Shown here one piece after another: positions 25,496 to 33,118 of a stretch of DNA of 64,000 bases (position 1 is its first letter; every line of letters begins with the position of its first letter). Origin of the DNA: DASQZT01 sp963728965 (lineage in GTDB: Bacteria > Acidobacteriota > Terriglobia > Bryobacterales > Bryobacteraceae); NCBI GenBank assembly GCA_963728965.1, contig CAVSMH010000006.1, positions 1,798,001 to 1,862,000 of the forward strand, read 5' to 3'. The translations under genes were made by a program, and so were the position numbers. A model generated the notes under the pieces. That model saw only the letters and a list, made by a program, of their open reading frames with translations. It searched no databases and was not told the DNA's origin.

Positions 25496-25846
25496 TCAGC
25501 GGGGTGGCTGCTGTTTGCGCCAGAGGACCAACAACTCGGCATTGGCCGTGAGGACCTCGCGCAGAGCGTCCTGAAAGGCGCGGCCAGCTTCAACGCGCCG
25601 GCGGACGTCGTCTACCCACTTGATAGGAATTCGTTCCACACGACGCTTTCCCTGCGACATGAAAGTGAGAAACCAAATCGGATGGCCCTCGCCAGACGCG
25701 CAATGACAAGTGGGTTTGCCACAGCGGCGGTGAGTGAGGGAGAGCGAACCAGGCAGCAGGTCATCGGGGAAGGGGAACTGACGGAGACAACTGAACTTGC
25801 GTTGCCGGAGGCGGGCGGCTTCGGGACCTTTTGGGCTAACGTCCAT
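25496..25846 (-). CDS. IS accessory protein of unknown function (copy A)
   Basis: A 116-aa protein beginning at the same ATG as in copy B; an in-frame ATG six codons earlier also exists. A central HRRCGKPTCHCASGEGHP segment has three Cys and His residues that look like a zinc knuckle. The C-terminal half is helical (DDVRRRVEAGRAFQDALREV). It resembles the small DUF6788-type proteins often paired with transposases. A role in DNA binding or transposition is inferred from pairing only. It ends about 50 nt before the transposase frame. Confidence 0.75.
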   Translation of the reverse strand: MDVSPKGPEAARLRQRKFSCLRQFPFPDDLLPGSLSLTHRRCGKPTCHCASGEGHPIWFLTFMSQGKRRVERIPIKWVDDVRRRVEAGRAFQDALREVLTANAELLVLWRKQQPPR

Positions 25847-26002
25847 CTGAAAGCAATTATGCATTCAGAATTGAACGTTAGTCAAGCCTTTCTGCGAACG
25901 CGAAAATAGAAACGATTCAAGTGGCTATTCGGCTGAACGATTCACCCGTGCCTTTTCATCGCCCTGGCGTCTTCTGTGGAAATGATGTTGCGAGACGGCT
26001 GC

Positions 26003-26009
26003 GCCCGAG
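26003..26009. repeat. Right target-site duplication of IS copy A
   Basis: GCCCGAG is a direct repeat of 24114-24120. A 15-bp block AGATGGCCGCCCGAG also occurs on both sides (24106-24120 and 26017-26031), showing that the target was an already repetitive segment. Confidence 0.65.
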
Positions 26010-26172
26010 CCGCCCGAGATGGCCGCCCGAGTGCGCCGGGCACCCAGGTGCGTTCCGATCCATGGTATCCGGGGTTGCGAGGCGGGTGCGCGCGCCGCGG
26101 ACCGGTAGCGCGCCGGACTGCTGTGCGAGGAAACGCGATACAAAACGGGCCGGCTGTGATTGAATATCACCG

Positions 26173-27228
26173 ATGGCCGAGGCACTCGTACAAGTCTTGC
26201 GGGCACGCAAGCTCACCGCGGTTCGAGAGGCGCTCAAAGCCAAACCCGAGCTGGCGCGCCACCCGCGCGCCATCGTCGAAGCCGCGCGGCTGGCTTTTCA
26301 GAAGGCGATCGAGTTGCTGCATCGGCATGGCGCGGACCTGAACGCATCCTGGCACCACTACCGGCCGCTGCACGCCCTCATCCAGGAAGAGCCGCACGCG
26401 GTCTCCGAAGCCACCACGGAACGGCTCGACTGCCTCGACTGGCTGCTGAATCATGGCGCCGACCCGAACCTTCACGCAGCCTGGCCCTCGGCCCGCGCGA
26501 TCATCGTGGCCGCTTTCGCGGGCCAGCCGCAATATGTCATCCGCTTGCGTAAAACCGTGGATGCCGGCGACGGGTTCGCCGCCGCCGCATTGGGCGATCG
26601 GGCCGGGGTGGAACGCGCCCTCCGCGAACGGCCCGGGTTCGCCCAGGAACGCGACGGCGGCGGCCTCACCGCGCTGGCCTGCGCCACCGGTTCGCGCATG
26701 CCGGGCATCGGGGCCGTCGAAATCGCCCGGATGCTGATCGACGCCGGAGCCGATGTGAGAGCCAAAACCAAGTCGTGGTCCCACGATATCGACGCGGCCT
26801 ACCTGGCCGCCGGCGCGCCGGACAAGGCGCTCTTTGTCCTGCTCCTGGACCACGGCGCGGACGCCACCGAGGCGCTCAGCCACGCAGTGTGGGGCAAGCA
26901 TTACGAACACGCCGAGGAGGCGTTGGCGCATGGCGCCAATCTCGACGGCGCCACTTCCAACGGCAAGCCTCTGCTGAACGACCTCGTGCGCTGGGGACAG
27001 GTTCCCCAAACCCTGTGGATCCTGGCTCACGGCGCCAGTCCCAACATTCAGGACGCCGACGGATGGACCGCGCTGCACCAGGCCGCTTCGCGCGGCAATG
27101 CCCGGCTCATGGAAGCGGTGCTCGCCGCCGGCGGTGATCTCTCCGTGCAGGACCACAAAGGCCACACGCCCAACCAGATCGCCGAAATGGCGCAGCACGC
27201 CAGGCTGGCCAGGCTCCTTCGTCCGTGA
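26173..27228 (+). CDS. Ankyrin-repeat protein
   Basis: A 351-aa protein without signal peptide or membrane segment. Repeats of the type A-x-x-L-L-x-x-G-A-D-x-N recur: AIELLHRHGADLN, LDWLLNHGADPN, ARMLIDAGADVR, LLLDHGADAT, WILAHGASPN and MEAVLAAGGDL. This gives about seven to eight ankyrin units. GWTALHQAASRGN is a near-perfect consensus. Ankyrin proteins mediate protein-protein contacts; the partner is unknown. It is the first gene beyond IS copy A and precedes the JAB-like gene by 56 bp on the same strand, so the two may be co-transcribed. Confidence 0.88.
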   Translation: MAEALVQVLRARKLTAVREALKAKPELARHPRAIVEAARLAFQKAIELLHRHGADLNASWHHYRPLHALIQEEPHAVSEATTERLDCLDWLLNHGADPNLHAAWPSARAIIVAAFAGQPQYVIRLRKTVDAGDGFAAAALGDRAGVERALRERPGFAQERDGGGLTALACATGSRMPGIGAVEIARMLIDAGADVRAKTKSWSHDIDAAYLAAGAPDKALFVLLLDHGADATEALSHAVWGKHYEHAEEALAHGANLDGATSNGKPLLNDLVRWGQVPQTLWILAHGASPNIQDADGWTALHQAASRGNARLMEAVLAAGGDLSVQDHKGHTPNQIAEMAQHARLARLLRP

Positions 27229-27284
27229 GCGCCGCCGGCGCATGATAGGCTACCAGGAAGAGCTTCCGCATCGGAGTAACGGGC

Positions 27285-27782
27285 ATGGGTAAGGGAACCT
27301 GGACAGAAGAGAATCTCACATATTATCCGGCGGAGAAGATGGTGGCATACCAGTTGTGTACATTGCTTACCGGACTCCTGCCGAAAGAAGGATCCGCCGA
27401 CAGCACCGAGTACGGCGCTGAGATGTTTCGCTGGCAAGACCAGTCGGCAGGAGGATGGAAGTACGCCTTCGCGCCGATCACTCCGGGAAAGGGCGAGGGC
27501 GAGTGGGAGCCGGTCGGGAAGCTGCCCGAATTCGAGCTGGAACAGGTCGGGTTCGCGCACACCCACCCCAATAACAGCCCCCACAGCACCATCGACCGCC
27601 TCAATGCGCTCGGCAAGCACGGTTTCATCAAGCAGCGAAAAATCGTCTACGTAGTCAACCGCTCGGGCGCGTTCTGGTTCGACGGGCGTAGCGATCTGCT
27701 CGGCGGCGACGACCGCTACGGCGCGCTGTGGGGCGACTTGGAGGCGTACCTGAACGAAGTGCACTCCGGTAAGTGGAAATGA
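27285..27782 (+). CDS. JAB/DUF4329-like putative metallopeptidase-fold protein
   Basis: A 165-aa cytosolic protein. The motif GFAHTHPNNSPHSTIDR resembles the JAMM/MPN zinc site HxHP...SxxD, with one residue fewer between the second His and the Ser than canonical JAMM. DUF4329 proteins of polymorphic toxins have a similar HTHP...SxxD. No secretion or Rhs domain is attached. A deubiquitinase-like or peptidase role is only an inference from this motif. GGAG lies upstream of the ATG. Its stop overlaps the permease start (ATGA), so the two are translationally coupled. Confidence 0.65.
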   Translation: MGKGTWTEENLTYYPAEKMVAYQLCTLLTGLLPKEGSADSTEYGAEMFRWQDQSAGGWKYAFAPITPGKGEGEWEPVGKLPEFELEQVGFAHTHPNNSPHSTIDRLNALGKHGFIKQRKIVYVVNRSGAFWFDGRSDLLGGDDRYGALWGDLEAYLNEVHSGKWK

Positions 27783-29119
27783 GGCCGCGGCCGGCGGCGG
27801 ATCGGCGTACCCTGCCGAAGCCGGCCGGCCGGCTCGGGCTGTTCGACGCCACCATGATCGTCATGGGCGGCATCGTGGGCTCCGGCATTTTTCGCAATCC
27901 GTCCGTGGTCGCCCACCAGGTGCACAGTCCGTTCCTGATTCTGGGAGCGTGGGTGCTGGGCGGCGCGCTGGCCATGGCGGGCGCGTTCATCTGGGCCGAA
28001 CTGGCCACGCGGCTTCCCGGCGCTGGCGGGCAGTACGCCTATCTCCGCGAGGCCTATCATCCGGCGGTGGCATTTGTCTACGGCTGGGTGCTGCTGCTGG
28101 TCACCCAGACCGGCGGCATGGCCGCCGTGGCCGTCACGTTTGCCGCCTACTTTCGCGAAATCAGCGGTGTGCCGTGGGGCGACAGCGCCATCGCATCGGC
28201 CGTGCTGTTGGGGCTTACCGGCATCAATTGCCTGGGGGCGCGCGCCGGCAGCAACGTGCAAAGCGCGCTCATGCTCATGAAGACCGCGGCCATCGGGGCG
28301 CTGGTGGTGCTTGGCATGACGCTCGGCGGCGGCGCCATCCACCCCTTGCCGCTGCTTGACCCGGCGCCCGGATCCGGGCTCCTCCGCGCGGTGGGCGCCG
28401 CCATGATTCCGGTCGCTTTCGCCTACGGCGGCTGGCAGACCGCCACCTTCGTCGCCGGCGAAATGCGACACCCGGCGCGCGACCTTTCGCGTGGCCTGGT
28501 GCTCGGTGTCATCGGTGTGGTGGTCCTGTACCTGGCAGTAAACGTGGTGTGCCTGCGCGTGCTGGGCCCGGGCGGACTCGACCGCACCGCCACCCCCGCA
28601 TCGGACGTCATGCGCGCCGCTATGGGCGCGCGAGGCGCGTGGTGGATTGCTGTGGGCATCACGGTTTCCACCCTGGGCTTCCTGAGCCAGGGCATGCTCA
28701 CGGCCCCCCGCGTTTACCACGCCATGGCCGCCGACGGCCTGTTCTTCCGTGGGGTGGGCTGGCTGTCTCCGCGCACCGGCGCCCCGGTGGTGGCCATCGC
28801 CCTGCAAGGCGTCCTGGCCACGGCTATCGCCTGTTCCGGCAAATACGAACAGATCCTGAACTACGATGTCGCCGTGGACTTCATTTTCTTTGCCCTCACG
28901 GCGGCTTCGCTGTTCGTCTTCCGGCGGCGGGCGGTTGTTGCCGGCGCCGCCCGTCCCGTGTATCTGGCGCCCGGGCATCCTTATACTACGGGGCTGTTCG
29001 TTCTGGTATCCGCCGGAATCGTAGCGAGCACCATCGTCACCTACCCCGCCAACAGTGCGGTGGCCTTGGGCATCCTATTGACGGGCATTCCCGTATATTT
29101 GTATTGGCGCCGCCGATGA
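27779..29119 (+). CDS. APC-superfamily amino-acid permease (LAT-like)
   Basis: A 446-aa inner-membrane protein with about 12 hydrophobic segments. It opens with the family signature LGLFDATMIVMGGIVGSGIF (unwound helix I, GSGIF). RLPGAGGQYAYLREAYHP and the helix VI region AFAYGGWQTATFVAGEMRHPARD match LAT/Aat-type transporters. The likely start is the ATG at 27779 overlapping the upstream stop; a GTG two codons earlier is also possible. Its stop overlaps the aminotransferase start (ATGA), so uptake and transamination of the same amino acid are a reasonable inference. Confidence 0.9.
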   Translation: MRPRPAADRRTLPKPAGRLGLFDATMIVMGGIVGSGIFRNPSVVAHQVHSPFLILGAWVLGGALAMAGAFIWAELATRLPGAGGQYAYLREAYHPAVAFVYGWVLLLVTQTGGMAAVAVTFAAYFREISGVPWGDSAIASAVLLGLTGINCLGARAGSNVQSALMLMKTAAIGALVVLGMTLGGGAIHPLPLLDPAPGSGLLRAVGAAMIPVAFAYGGWQTATFVAGEMRHPARDLSRGLVLGVIGVVVLYLAVNVVCLRVLGPGGLDRTATPASDVMRAAMGARGAWWIAVGITVSTLGFLSQGMLTAPRVYHAMAADGLFFRGVGWLSPRTGAPVVAIALQGVLATAIACSGKYEQILNYDVAVDFIFFALTAASLFVFRRRAVVAGAARPVYLAPGHPYTTGLFVLVSAGIVASTIVTYPANSAVALGILLTGIPVYLYWRRR

Positions 29120-30183
29120 GACACAAGCAATCCCCATACCTGCACTGGGCCAAGACCCAAAGCCGGGCCCGCTATAACCTGGCGACCAGCGGCGTAGGCC
29201 CCTTCCCCTTGCGCGAGCTGCCCTTCGATTTCCGCACGCTCGAAATCAACGGCGACAACAAGTACGGCTACGCGCCGCTGGTGAACGCCATCGCCCGCAA
29301 ACAGGGCGTGGAACCGGAGTGCGTGGTCGAGTGCGCGGGTACTTCCATGTCGAACCACCTGGCCATGGCCGCACTCCTCGAGCCGGGCGACGAAGTGCTC
29401 ATCGAGTATCCCGCCTACGGCCCGTTGCTCGATTGCGCGCTCTATCTGGGTGCCGCCATCCGGCGCTTTCCCCGCCACGAGCAGGATGGCTTTCGCGTGG
29501 ACCCGGAGGAAGTCCGCCGCGCCCTGACATCCAAGACCAGGCTGATCGTCCTCACCAACCTCCACAATCCCTCGAGCGTCAGGACCCCCGATGCGGTGCT
29601 GCGCGAAATCGGCAGCCTCGGCCCGCACGTGCTGGTGGACGAAGTCTACCTTGATGCCGTTTTTGATGGAACGGCACGCACCTCGTTTCACCTGGGACCC
29701 CGCTTCGTGGTGACCAGCAGCCTGACCAAAGTCTACGGCTTGAGCGGGCTCCGCTGCGGCTGGATTCTGGCGCAGCCCGAACTGGCCCATCGCACGCGCC
29801 TGCTGAACGACGTCTTCGCCGCCACCCCCGCCCACCCCTCCGAGCAGCTCGGCGCGGCCGCCTTCGCACACCTGGACTCCATCCGCGAGCGCGCCCGCCG
29901 CGTGCTCGAAAGCGATCGCGGCCGCCTCGCCGCTTTTCTCGCCGCCCAGGCGGCGGTTTCCGGGGCCGCCACCGACTGGGGCACCACGGCCTTCCTGCGG
30001 CTGCATCAGGGCGGCGCCGGCGAGTTTCTGGAGCGGCTGCGGCGTGAGTTCGAGACCTCCGCGGTCCCCGGGCACTTCTTCGAAATGCCCGATCACTTCC
30101 GCATCGGCATGGGAGTCGACTCCGAAATGTTCGCTGAAGGTTTGCGCCGCCTCGAACTCTGCCTGGCCGCCGTCGCAACCTGA
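29116..30183 (+). CDS. Class I/II PLP-dependent aminotransferase
   Basis: A 355-aa fold-type I enzyme. Lys205 in SSLTKVYGLSGLRCGW forms the Schiff base. Asp175 of LVDEVYLD and Asn of LTNLHNPS contact the cofactor, and the Arg of GLRCGW lies in the usual position. It is shorter at the N-terminus than aspartate aminotransferases but fits the I-gamma/I-zeta-like group. The ATG overlaps the permease stop by 4 nt. The frame extends far upstream within the permease gene, but that part is a shadow. The substrate is unknown. It converges with the ADOP gene 25 nt away. Confidence 0.92.
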   Translation: MRHKQSPYLHWAKTQSRARYNLATSGVGPFPLRELPFDFRTLEINGDNKYGYAPLVNAIARKQGVEPECVVECAGTSMSNHLAMAALLEPGDEVLIEYPAYGPLLDCALYLGAAIRRFPRHEQDGFRVDPEEVRRALTSKTRLIVLTNLHNPSSVRTPDAVLREIGSLGPHVLVDEVYLDAVFDGTARTSFHLGPRFVVTSSLTKVYGLSGLRCGWILAQPELAHRTRLLNDVFAATPAHPSEQLGAAAFAHLDSIRERARRVLESDRGRLAAFLAAQAAVSGAATDWGTTAFLRLHQGGAGEFLERLRREFETSAVPGHFFEMPDHFRIGMGVDSEMFAEGLRRLELCLAAVAT

Positions 30184-30207
30184 CCGGTTCCGCCGTCGCC
30201 GGCGCTG

Positions 30208-32562
30208 TCATTCCTGCCGGAATGCGAGTGCCGGATCCACGCTGGCGGCGTTTCGCGCCGGTATCCAGGCGGCACCGGCGCCTGTGGCAAGCAGGACCAG
30301 CGCGACTGTCGCGAACATGACTGGATTCCAGGGGTCCACCCCGTCCGGCAGGATGTCCGTCAAAGGCCGAATGGCGGCAATGGCCAGCGGAAGGCCCACT
30401 GCCACGCCGCAGGCGAGAACGGCCAGGCCGTCTCGAATCGCCGTCCACAGAATCGTTGCGCGCGTGGCTCCTACCGCGGCGCGGATCGCCATCTCGCGGG
30501 TGCGCCGTCGCGTAGCGTAGGATACGGAGCTGTACAGGCCGCTCAACACCAGCAGCAGGCCGAGGACGCTCAACCCTCCCAGGAACCCGGCGGCCGCCCG
30601 CATCGGGAAGATGGCTCCCGCCGCGGCTTCGGACAGCGGGCGGATCTCGATGGCGTCGGTCGCATCCACCGCGGCCAGCGCGTCGCGCAGCGGCCTCATC
30701 CATGGGCCCGGGTTCCCGGCCAGCCGAACCAGCATCTGCGCGTCCTCATAGGGCGTGAAAAACATTGGCGCATGCCCCTCACCAAGAGTGCGCATCCGGG
30801 TGTCCGCGATGACGCCGACGACCTCCAGAACACGCTCTTTTTCGCGGCCCACCACGAGGCGCGCACCCACTGGATCGCCGTCGCCGAACAGTCGCCGTGC
30901 GAGCGCCTGATTCAGCAGCGCAGGCATGGGCTCGCGGGTGCGGTCGCCGATTTGGAAGTCGCGGCCGCGCAGGATCGGGATGCCGAGCACCTGGCAGAAC
31001 TGCTCGCCCGCGCCCATCGAGTACGCGTCCACCGCCACCGCAGCCGGGTCGCCCTTTCGCCGCAAGGCGTCCTGCGGCAACTCACCCATGAATGGCAACG
31101 TGCCCACCGAAGTGACGCCCCGCACTCCGGGAACCTCCCGCATCCGCCGAACCAAGGCGTCGCGCCAGATCCAGCGCTTTTCGCCCGTATGCTCTCCGGG
31201 AAAGGAATGTACCTGCGCGACCATCGTGTGCGAGACGTCGAACCCCGGATCGATGCCGGCCACCCGCGAGAAGCTCCGGAAGAACAGCAGCCCGAGCGCC
31301 AGCAGCACCATCGACAGCACTACGTGAAGCGCTACGAGCGTATTCCGCAGGTTCCATCGCCGGATGGAGAACGCCGGCTCTCCCTGTTTCATCGCGAGCC
31401 CGAGGTCCACCTTCGAGCCGCGCAGCGCGGGCACGAGCGAGGACAAAAGCAGCGTCACGAGCGCCGCCGCCACGCCGTACAGAAGCAGACCGCGATCGTT
31501 CGGAAAGTGAAACTCGACGGGCAGATTGTAAGCCGATGGCCAGTGCACATCGCTCAGCCAATGGCGCAGCGAGGCATCCACCAGGAGACCGGCGCACGCG
31601 CCCAACGTCACGAGCACCACCGCGTCCGCGAACAGCTGCCGCGCCACCTGAAGCCGGTTGGCGCCGAGCGCCTGGCGGATCGCCAGTTCCCGCTGCCGCG
31701 CGATGTTCCGCGCCAAGAGCAATCCGGAGACATTGCTGCAACCGATCAAGGCAAGCATCGCCGAAGTGCCGAACAGCATCGCGAAGAACAGGAAGAACCG
31801 CCGATCGTCTCCCGTCGCGGCGGCATTGGCCACCAGCCCTCCCATAGGCCGCAGCCGTGCGATCCGCCGTGCGAAATCGGGGCCGCCGATGACGCGGGCG
31901 GCAGCGGCGAACGCCTGCTGGGTCTGCGTCCTTGTGAGACCGTCACGCAGCCGTGCGAACAGATGGTACCGCCGACGTGAACCCGGCTCGCCGATCAGGT
32001 ACAACTCCGGGGCGACGCCGTGGCCCAGGATGCTGCGATAATCCCGCGGCAGCACTCCCAAAACCGTATAGAGCTTGCCATTCAGAGCCAGCCCGAGCCC
32101 CACCGCGCGCCGGTCGGAGTGCAGCCGCTTCCGCCAAAACCCGTAGCTCACGACCGCCACCGGACGGCCCTCGTCGCGTTGCGAATACAACCGCCCGGCC
32201 GACGCCCCCACGCCGAGCACATCGAAGAAATTCGCGCTGGTCGTCATCCGCCAAGCCACTTCGCTACGGCTTCCGGACCGCCAACTCACGTCGCCCAGAC
32301 CGGTTTCGAAGGCCACGTCCTGGAACACCGCTGCCTGGCGGAGGTCGCGATAGCTGGCGTCACTCACGTCCGCGCCGACACGCACCAGGCGGTCGGGCTG
32401 GCGGGCGCTGAAGTCGTCCAGGATCATTTCGCGGACGACGCTGTAGACGGTCACATTGGCGCCCACCCCCAGCGCCAGTGATGCAATCCCGATTACCAGA
32501 ACGCCGGGGGACTGGCGCAGTCCCCGCAGGGCGTGGCGAAGGTCGTCCAGTATAGGTAGCAT
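30208..32562 (-). CDS. ADOP-type ABC transporter permease (MacB/FtsX family), second gene of split operon
   Basis: A 784-aa membrane protein with the duplicated MacB periplasmic domain / FtsX arrangement. A first TM (PGVLVIGIASLALGVGANVTVYSVV) precedes a periplasmic MacB_PCD-like domain. FtsX block 1 lies around 265-400 (RQRELAIRQALGANRLQV). A second periplasmic domain is followed by FtsX block 2 with RTREMAIRAAVGATRATILW at the C-terminal third. No ATPase is encoded, as usual for acidobacterial duplicated orphan permeases. The start ATG 32562 is chosen because homologues begin with a short basic DLRHALRGLRQSPG. Unlike the 868-aa neighbour it lacks the long cytoplasmic prefix. It probably followed that gene before the recombinase module inserted. 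Confidence 0.9.
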   Translation of the reverse strand: MLPILDDLRHALRGLRQSPGVLVIGIASLALGVGANVTVYSVVREMILDDFSARQPDRLVRVGADVSDASYRDLRQAAVFQDVAFETGLGDVSWRSGSRSEVAWRMTTSANFFDVLGVGASAGRLYSQRDEGRPVAVVSYGFWRKRLHSDRRAVGLGLALNGKLYTVLGVLPRDYRSILGHGVAPELYLIGEPGSRRRYHLFARLRDGLTRTQTQQAFAAAARVIGGPDFARRIARLRPMGGLVANAAATGDDRRFFLFFAMLFGTSAMLALIGCSNVSGLLLARNIARQRELAIRQALGANRLQVARQLFADAVVLVTLGACAGLLVDASLRHWLSDVHWPSAYNLPVEFHFPNDRGLLLYGVAAALVTLLLSSLVPALRGSKVDLGLAMKQGEPAFSIRRWNLRNTLVALHVVLSMVLLALGLLFFRSFSRVAGIDPGFDVSHTMVAQVHSFPGEHTGEKRWIWRDALVRRMREVPGVRGVTSVGTLPFMGELPQDALRRKGDPAAVAVDAYSMGAGEQFCQVLGIPILRGRDFQIGDRTREPMPALLNQALARRLFGDGDPVGARLVVGREKERVLEVVGVIADTRMRTLGEGHAPMFFTPYEDAQMLVRLAGNPGPWMRPLRDALAAVDATDAIEIRPLSEAAAGAIFPMRAAAGFLGGLSVLGLLLVLSGLYSSVSYATRRRTREMAIRAAVGATRATILWTAIRDGLAVLACGVAVGLPLAIAAIRPLTDILPDGVDPWNPVMFATVALVLLATGAGAAWIPARNAASVDPALAFRQE

Positions 32563-32568
32563 CCCTCT

Positions 32569-32588
32569 ATGTGACGATTCAGTCACAT
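32569..32588. repeat. Perfect inverted repeat at the ADOP/recombinase-module junction
   Basis: ATGTGAC (32569-32575), six-base spacer, then GTCACAT (32582-32588). It lies between the ADOP start codon and the first gene of the recombinase module and overlaps the module's GTG start. It could be an operator or an element end; the sequence does not decide. Confidence 0.5.
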
Positions 32589-32948
32589 GATACCCATGAG
32601 ATCCAACGCGTCACCATTTGGTATAGGTGGCATCCGTTCTATGGTGAAGCCGTACGGCTCGTGCGGGGCAGGGCGGGGTCCGACTGCCTGCGTTGCGAGT
32701 TTCCGGATGGAACAACTGCCACCATACCCGTTTGGATGACGGACGCTGATGTCTGCGCCCGGATGTCGCTGGGTGAACCAACAATCAGTCTGACTGCTTT
32801 GGCAGAACTGCGCGCATTCCTGGATTCCGCGCTCCGGAGTCAGGACCACACGACGGAGCATGCGGACGCGCAGGCGGGCCTGGAATCGGGTTCACCCAGC
32901 CATGCCGCGCGCGGTGCGACAGAATCTCGTTGGGAGGCCCCGGAATGA
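32571..32948 (+). CDS. DUF5372-like protein associated with a recombinase
   Basis: 125 aa from GTG 32571. The core VTIWYRWHPFYGEAVRLV (about residues 14-31), with the HPFxG pattern, followed by two short beta segments (SDCLRCEFPDGT, ATIPVWMTD), matches the small proteins found beside transposon recombinases. The last 35 residues are low in complexity. The function is unknown; an accessory DNA-binding role is inferred from context. Its stop overlaps the next start by 4 nt (ATGA). The true start may be a little further in, since the first ten residues coincide with the 32569-32588 inverted repeat. Confidence 0.6.
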   Translation: MTIQSHDTHEIQRVTIWYRWHPFYGEAVRLVRGRAGSDCLRCEFPDGTTATIPVWMTDADVCARMSLGEPTISLTALAELRAFLDSALRSQDHTTEHADAQAGLESGSPSHAARGATESRWEAPE

Positions 32949-33118
32949 ATCGGAGAACGAAATCTGACGAGAAACAGCGCGAGCTGCCTTTGTTAATCGA
33001 GGACCGCATCACCGTGCCAACGGAAAGACAACTGGAACTGGAGGGCGCACTCGCGGAGCTGCTCCTGGATGCTGCAAACACAAACAAGCCGGCCGGCGCG
33101 GACGGAGGCTCGCTGTGA
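32945..33118 (+). CDS. Small coupled protein of the recombinase module
   Basis: A 57-aa hydrophilic protein with a basic N-terminus (MNRRTKSDEKQRELP) and a C-terminal helix (ERQLELEGALAELLLDAA). Its ATG overlaps the upstream stop and its TGA overlaps the recombinase GTG (GTGA). This double coupling and its sensible amphipathic helix argue that it is real. No family is recognised. Confidence 0.6.
   Translation: MNRRTKSDEKQRELPLLIEDRITVPTERQLELEGALAELLLDAANTNKPAGADGGSL

Larger units (their letters stand above)
24121..26002 (-). mobile_element. Insertion sequence copy A (about 1.88 kb, DDE transposase plus accessory gene)
   Basis: Comparison with copy B (38625-40516) defines the ends. Similarity stops at CCGTTTCGG on the left and GAGACGGCTGC on the right, which are imperfect terminal inverted repeats of consensus GCAGCCGTYTCG. 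The left terminus here is degraded (CCGCCG instead of GCAGCCG). A 7-bp direct repeat GCCCGAG (24114-24120 and 26003-26009) flanks it as a target duplication. It encodes a small accessory protein and an IS4-superfamily-like transposase on the minus strand. I cannot name the ISfinder family. Confidence 0.88.

Noticed and set aside
26003..27782. A toxin-immunity system made of the ankyrin and JAB/DUF4329-like genes
   Set aside because: The JAB-like protein lacks secretion or Rhs/Hcp-type domains and is coupled to a permease rather than to an immunity gene; the pairing is only positional.
28549..30183. A long N-terminal extension of the aminotransferase
   Set aside because: It runs inside the permease gene; the ATG at 29116 overlapping the permease stop is the natural start.
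32570..32587. A CRP-type binding site (TGTGA...TCACA)
   Set aside because: The half-sites are 8 nt apart instead of 6, and the position overlaps a likely element junction.
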